NCBI GenBank assembly: GCA_017999075.1
Contig: JAGOBX010000036.1
Coordinates: 1-14,558 of the forward strand
Direction: 5' to 3'
Length of the DNA stretch: 14,558 nucleotides
DNA from: Candidatus Babelota bacterium
GTDB taxonomy: Bacteria > JAGOBX01
The position numbers and the translations under genes were made by a program. The notes under the pieces were generated by a model. It saw nothing but the letters and a program-made list of their open reading frames with translations. It ran no database searches and was not told where the DNA came from. The first letter of the stretch is position 1; each line of letters opens with the position of its first letter. Below are positions 11,992 to 14,558 of this stretch, piece by piece.

Positions 11992-12252
11992 TTATTCGTA
12001 ATGAGTCCACATACGAATTATTTTAATGGTTTTAATATCTGGCAAAATTTCATAAACCAATCTGTGTTGAATATTTATTCGCCGCGAATAAGCGCCTGAT
12101 AAATCACCCATTAATTTTTCAGAATAAGGCGGCTGTTGATAGGGATTGCTTTTAAGTATATCAAGTAAATATTGCGTTTTATTTTTTAATCCCGCTGATG
12201 ATATTTTTAGCGCATCTTTTTGAGCTTGTTTGGTATAAACAATATTCCACAT
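11992..12252 (-). CDS. yoeB: YoeB-family mRNA interferase toxin
   Basis: An 86-residue RelE-superfamily toxin. YoeB binds the ribosomal A site and cuts mRNA during translation. The family's active-site residues are present: Glu45 in SEKLMGDLSG, Arg64 in QHRLVYEI, and the C-terminal His84-Tyr85 in WTHYE (equivalent to Glu46, Arg65, His83 and Tyr84 of E. coli YoeB). The signature GDLSGAYSRRIN..HRLVY is nearly unchanged from E. coli. Length is normal (84-86). It starts six bases after the antitoxin stop codon, as expected for translational coupling that keeps antitoxin in excess. Confidence 0.93.
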   Translation of the reverse strand: MWNIVYTKQAQKDALKISSAGLKNKTQYLLDILKSNPYQQPPYSEKLMGDLSGAYSRRINIQHRLVYEILPDIKTIKIIRMWTHYE

Positions 12253-12258
12253 CTCATC

Positions 12259-12498
12259 TTACCATTTTAATGATTCGGAACATTCGTTAATCGGAGTTTT
12301 AAGCCCTTTCTTGATACTTTCGGTCATTCCTGTTATTGATTGCAAATATAAAGTTTCGGATATAGCCCGCCAGTCCTGCTCTGATAGTAAAACGGCATTT
12401 TGTCGGCCTGACAAAAATACGGGTTCATTTATTGTAGATACTTTTTTGATTAATCTGTTAATACTTGTTTTTGGTTTATTAACATCAACTACTATCAT
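12259..12498 (-). CDS. yefM: YefM/Phd-family antitoxin
   Basis: A 79-residue antitoxin that neutralises YoeB and represses its own operon. The N-terminal Phd/YefM DNA-binding fold is seen in MIVVDVNKPKTSINRLIKKV and EPVFLSGRQNAVLLSEQDWRAISETLYL. The C-terminal toxin-binding tail is the typical TGMTESIKKGLKTP..ECSE.L.W. Length matches the family (about 83). A GGGGGG run six bases before ATG acts as ribosome site. Protease-labile tails of this kind are normally degraded by Lon or Clp proteases; a ClpP-like peptidase is also encoded in this window, though a link is not implied by the sequence. Confidence 0.93.
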   Translation of the reverse strand: MIVVDVNKPKTSINRLIKKVSTINEPVFLSGRQNAVLLSEQDWRAISETLYLQSITGMTESIKKGLKTPINECSESLKW

Positions 12499-12520
12499 AA
12501 TACCCCCCCTTTAATTTGTT

Positions 12521-12552
12521 ATTTAATATACTAATATTTAATAAAAAAACAA
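12521..12552 (-). promoter_or_regulatory. Promoter and possible operator of the toxin-antitoxin pair
   Basis: Minus strand TTGTTT (12552-12547), 16 bases, TATATT (12530-12525). The -10 region lies in an imperfect 22-bp palindrome (12521-12542, 16 of 22 positions symmetric), the usual place for YefM autoregulation. AT-richness makes the palindrome weak evidence. Confidence 0.4.
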
Positions 12553-12553
12553 G

Positions 12554-14035
12554 TTAAGTTATAGTTAATGTTTCCAATTCACGCAAAATATGAATAAGCC
12601 CTTCAGTATCGAGTTTGCAGTATTCAAGCAGATTTCGGCGTGTTTTATTTTTATCAGCTTCAGCTACTTCAGTAAAAGCAATGCGCATATATTCATTTGA
12701 CGCAAACAGACCATTGGATATTTCCAAACCGGAATATGATTTGCCTGTAAGCGCCGGCAACACTGCTTTGACAGACGCGCTGCCCTTCTGCGCCGGATGA
12801 TAATAATGAAAGGAATTGAACGGCGCGAACAAATCAACAAAACGCGGTAAAATACTATTAACCCAATTTTTAAATTTAGGATATGCGTGCGCATTTTCTT
12901 TTAGCCGCAACTTTTCAAAACTCATATTATACGCCATTATAGATCCTTTATTGCCGATTAATTTATATAATGATTCCATTATTTCAATGCGCGGATCGCC
13001 ATCGCCAGACGCAAGATATTCAAAATGCTGCGGCGCGCTATTCAACTCATTCACAATATGCAATGAATACTGGAATGTAACCTGCACATACGGTTTGATT
13101 TTATCAAATAGCGGCACCGCAGTGCTGAATGTCTCGAAATCAAGTATATACAATGGAAATTCTAATTTATTCAGAAATTTTTTTAGGGCGGGTTTATCAA
13201 TATGCGGCTGACAGGTTTGCGCTGTCTGCACTTGTATTTTATGAGTTTTATTCAATTCAACGCTGGCAGGTATATTAGCAAGTTCAAAAATGCCGTCTCT
13301 GATAAATTCATACGCTTTTTTCTTAGCGCGGCGCAACTGAAAAATACTGTAATTCTTGCCTGCATATTCATCGCACAATTTAGAATACAGCGGACAATGA
13401 TATGGGAAAAAACAATGGTCGCCGCATTCGATACGCGGTGTTTTTTTCTGATTCATAATCGTGCTGAAATCCATTATCATTTTTTCAATTTCAGCCATTA
13501 TTTCCGCGACTTTTTTTGTAATATCAATTTTTACGAACAGATTATTAATATCAAGTTCGCCGCAGCGTTCGTAATTTTTATTTATGTGCATTATAAAACA
13601 TTTGTTGATTTTTATGCCCGCGCCTTCGCAGCAATATCTTTGGAAAGCAACATCAAAAATATGAATATCTTTTACAGCATTAGCGCTTTTGACTTCAATA
13701 ATATCAAACTTACCTGATTTGACAGGCGCGAGAATATCGTTTCTGGCAAAACCATTTCCAAAGACAAATCCGGGTTCAAATAATGCTTTACACGAATTCG
13801 AAAATTTTTGTGTTTCAGCAATTCCGTTATCAAAACCGTTTTCCCAATTGATTTCTATTCCGTCAGGAAACATTTGTTTAGCATATTGTCCAACCATCAA
13901 CCCTTGGTCAAATGCTGATTGTTCGTTTGAATTTTCAGCTAACTGCGCTTTGTCATTGCAGAAATACCATAATAATTTCGCGCATTGCGCGCCTTTCAAA
14001 AATGTAGTTTTTGTTAGATATTTTTTTGTTATCAT
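12554..14035 (-). CDS. DUF2779 protein: Cas4-like nuclease fused to DnaQ-like exonuclease
   Basis: A 493-residue two-domain protein. The N-terminal half is PD-(D/E)xK, Cas4/RecB-like: KTTFLKGAQCAKLLWY (residues 10-24, Cys18), Asp100 in RNDIL, and the catalytic pair Glu114-Val-Lys116 in DIIEVKSAN. The cysteines at 204, 208, 214 and 221 (CGDHCFFPYHCPLYSKLC) together with Cys18 could hold a 4Fe-4S cluster as in Cas4. The C-terminal half (DUF2779, PF11074) is DnaQ-like: YILDFETF (Asp299, Glu301), MAYNMSFEK (368-376), RFVDLF (Asp401) and YCKLDTEGL (Asp476). Both active sites look intact, so two nuclease activities on DNA or RNA are possible. The family is widespread but not well characterised biochemically. 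There is no good ribosome site before the ATG at 14035; a TATAAC -10-like hexamer sits near 14060. Confidence 0.85.
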   Translation of the reverse strand: MITKKYLTKTTFLKGAQCAKLLWYFCNDKAQLAENSNEQSAFDQGLMVGQYAKQMFPDGIEINWENGFDNGIAETQKFSNSCKALFEPGFVFGNGFARNDILAPVKSGKFDIIEVKSANAVKDIHIFDVAFQRYCCEGAGIKINKCFIMHINKNYERCGELDINNLFVKIDITKKVAEIMAEIEKMIMDFSTIMNQKKTPRIECGDHCFFPYHCPLYSKLCDEYAGKNYSIFQLRRAKKKAYEFIRDGIFELANIPASVELNKTHKIQVQTAQTCQPHIDKPALKKFLNKLEFPLYILDFETFSTAVPLFDKIKPYVQVTFQYSLHIVNELNSAPQHFEYLASGDGDPRIEIMESLYKLIGNKGSIMAYNMSFEKLRLKENAHAYPKFKNWVNSILPRFVDLFAPFNSFHYYHPAQKGSASVKAVLPALTGKSYSGLEISNGLFASNEYMRIAFTEVAEADKNKTRRNLLEYCKLDTEGLIHILRELETLTIT

Positions 14036-14359
14036 AAATCAAAGCATAATACTGTTATACTGCAATTACAGATTAAAGTTTGCAGATTATCAGAAAAAAT
14101 TAATTTTTTCAATTTAATATTATAATTCATTTTTGTTAAATATAATTTCATTTCAGGAAAAATGCGATATATTTTTATATTATGATTTCAGTTCCCTCTC
14201 TCAACCCTTAAACTTCCTATCCAAGCACCGTGGCATGATTTCTTTTTTGTAACCTGTATTTTAAAATCATTGCTCAAAATGCTTTTGACAGCCGCACTTT
14301 ATATTCACTTTATGACTATATTTTAATATTATTCCACCACCCATTTGATTGATTTAAAT
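14036..14359. other. Gene-free stretch right of the DUF2779 gene
   Basis: These 324 bases hold no supported gene. A perfect 18-bp AT palindrome, GAAAAAATTAATTTTTTC, lies at 14093-14110 and could be a protein site or weak terminator stem. A C-rich run (TTCCCTCTCTCAACCC, about 14192-14207) and the end of the next minus-strand gene follow. Nothing else was recognised. Confidence 0.55.
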
Positions 14360-14558
14360 TTAAAAATAAATACTGTCTGCTATCGAGCTTTTATCTAAAT
14401 CATCATCTATTAATCTCTGCATATATCGCCGGCTTGAAATAACGCCTGTTTCTAATATCTCAATTATCACATACGCCAAATGTCTGTCATAACTGCCAGG
14501 CTGAATAATATGCGCTCTGCCTAATGTATTTTCCCATATTCCTGTAACAGTCGGCGAT
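14360..14558 (-). CDS. 3' end of a minus-strand gene entering from the right
   Basis: A frame open to the right edge encodes 65 residues before TAA, including GIWENTLGRAHIIQPGSYDRHLAYVIIEILETG and a charged end RRYMQRLIDDDLDKSSIADSIYF. Sense bias (balanced residues, GC-richer third positions) and its single open frame argue for a real gene. The start is beyond the window and I do not recognise the family; QPGSYDRHL faintly recalls the end of a metallophosphoesterase, not enough to assign. It is co-directional with the DUF2779 gene, 324 bases upstream of it. Confidence 0.55.
   Translation of the reverse strand, partial: SPTVTGIWENTLGRAHIIQPGSYDRHLAYVIIEILETGVISSRRYMQRLIDDDLDKSSIADSIYF

Noticed and set aside
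12338-12352. Further TTGCAA occurrences, e.g. in the antitoxin gene and near 2999, 6719 and 7910
   Set aside because: They lack the TTTT/AAC context and have no TATAAT-like hexamer 19 bases away.
12816-14117. Plus-strand frames of 131-171 residues opposite the DUF2779 gene
   Set aside because: Antisense shadows of a gene with well-conserved motifs; no ribosome sites.
1-14558. tRNA or rRNA genes
   Set aside because: No cloverleaf with GGTTCGA-type T arm and CCA-end stem, and no conserved rRNA segment was seen on either strand.

Overview
The window is AT-rich bacterial DNA using the standard code (TGG for Trp, TAA/TAG/TGA as stops, clear GGAGG-type ribosome sites). It holds 14 complete or near-complete protein genes, two genes cut by the window edges and unusually long, repeat-filled intergenic stretches. 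The taxon cannot be fixed from sequence alone. The low GC, the many small palindromic repeats and the unfamiliar promoter pattern suggest a poorly studied or uncultured lineage. No rRNA, tRNA, CRISPR array or transposase was found.

Layout. Left edge: start of a minus-strand gene, divergent from a ClpP-type serine protease gene (218-769), followed on the same strand by a large AAA+ ATPase with a degenerate second AAA-like module (1062-3152) and a strong terminator. Middle: two sister loci. The first carries a 102-residue ORF (3842-4150), the second a DnaB-type helicase without its N-terminal domain (6172-7098). They share a 91-bp palindromic element upstream, a near-identical promoter, and a 117-bp downstream block that is 98% identical. 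Between them lies a more AT-rich pair, a SAM methyltransferase and a uracil-DNA-glycosylase-like protein. Right half, mostly minus strand: a two-gene unit with a two-pass membrane protein (8464 to 7230), a plus-strand zinc-ribbon protein (9327-9644), a pair of unknown proteins (11607 to 9727), a small ORF, a YefM/YoeB toxin-antitoxin pair, a DUF2779 Cas4-like/DnaQ-like nuclease (14035-12554), and the 3' end of another gene.

The most striking pattern is a promoter module, TTTTGCAAC followed by a TATAAT-like hexamer, with exactly 19 bases between TTGCAA and the hexamer in all six copies. It precedes the ClpP-like gene, both sister-locus genes, the membrane-protein unit, the zinc-ribbon gene and the small ORF at 11901. 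Other genes have ordinary 16-17-bp-spaced sigma-70-like sites. This ties otherwise unrelated accessory genes into one putative regulon.

The ClpP-like peptidase plus AAA+ ATPase is the best candidate for an undescribed machine: a dedicated protease with its own ATPase partner. The right half looks like an accessory or defence-type region, but most of its proteins cannot be assigned a function.
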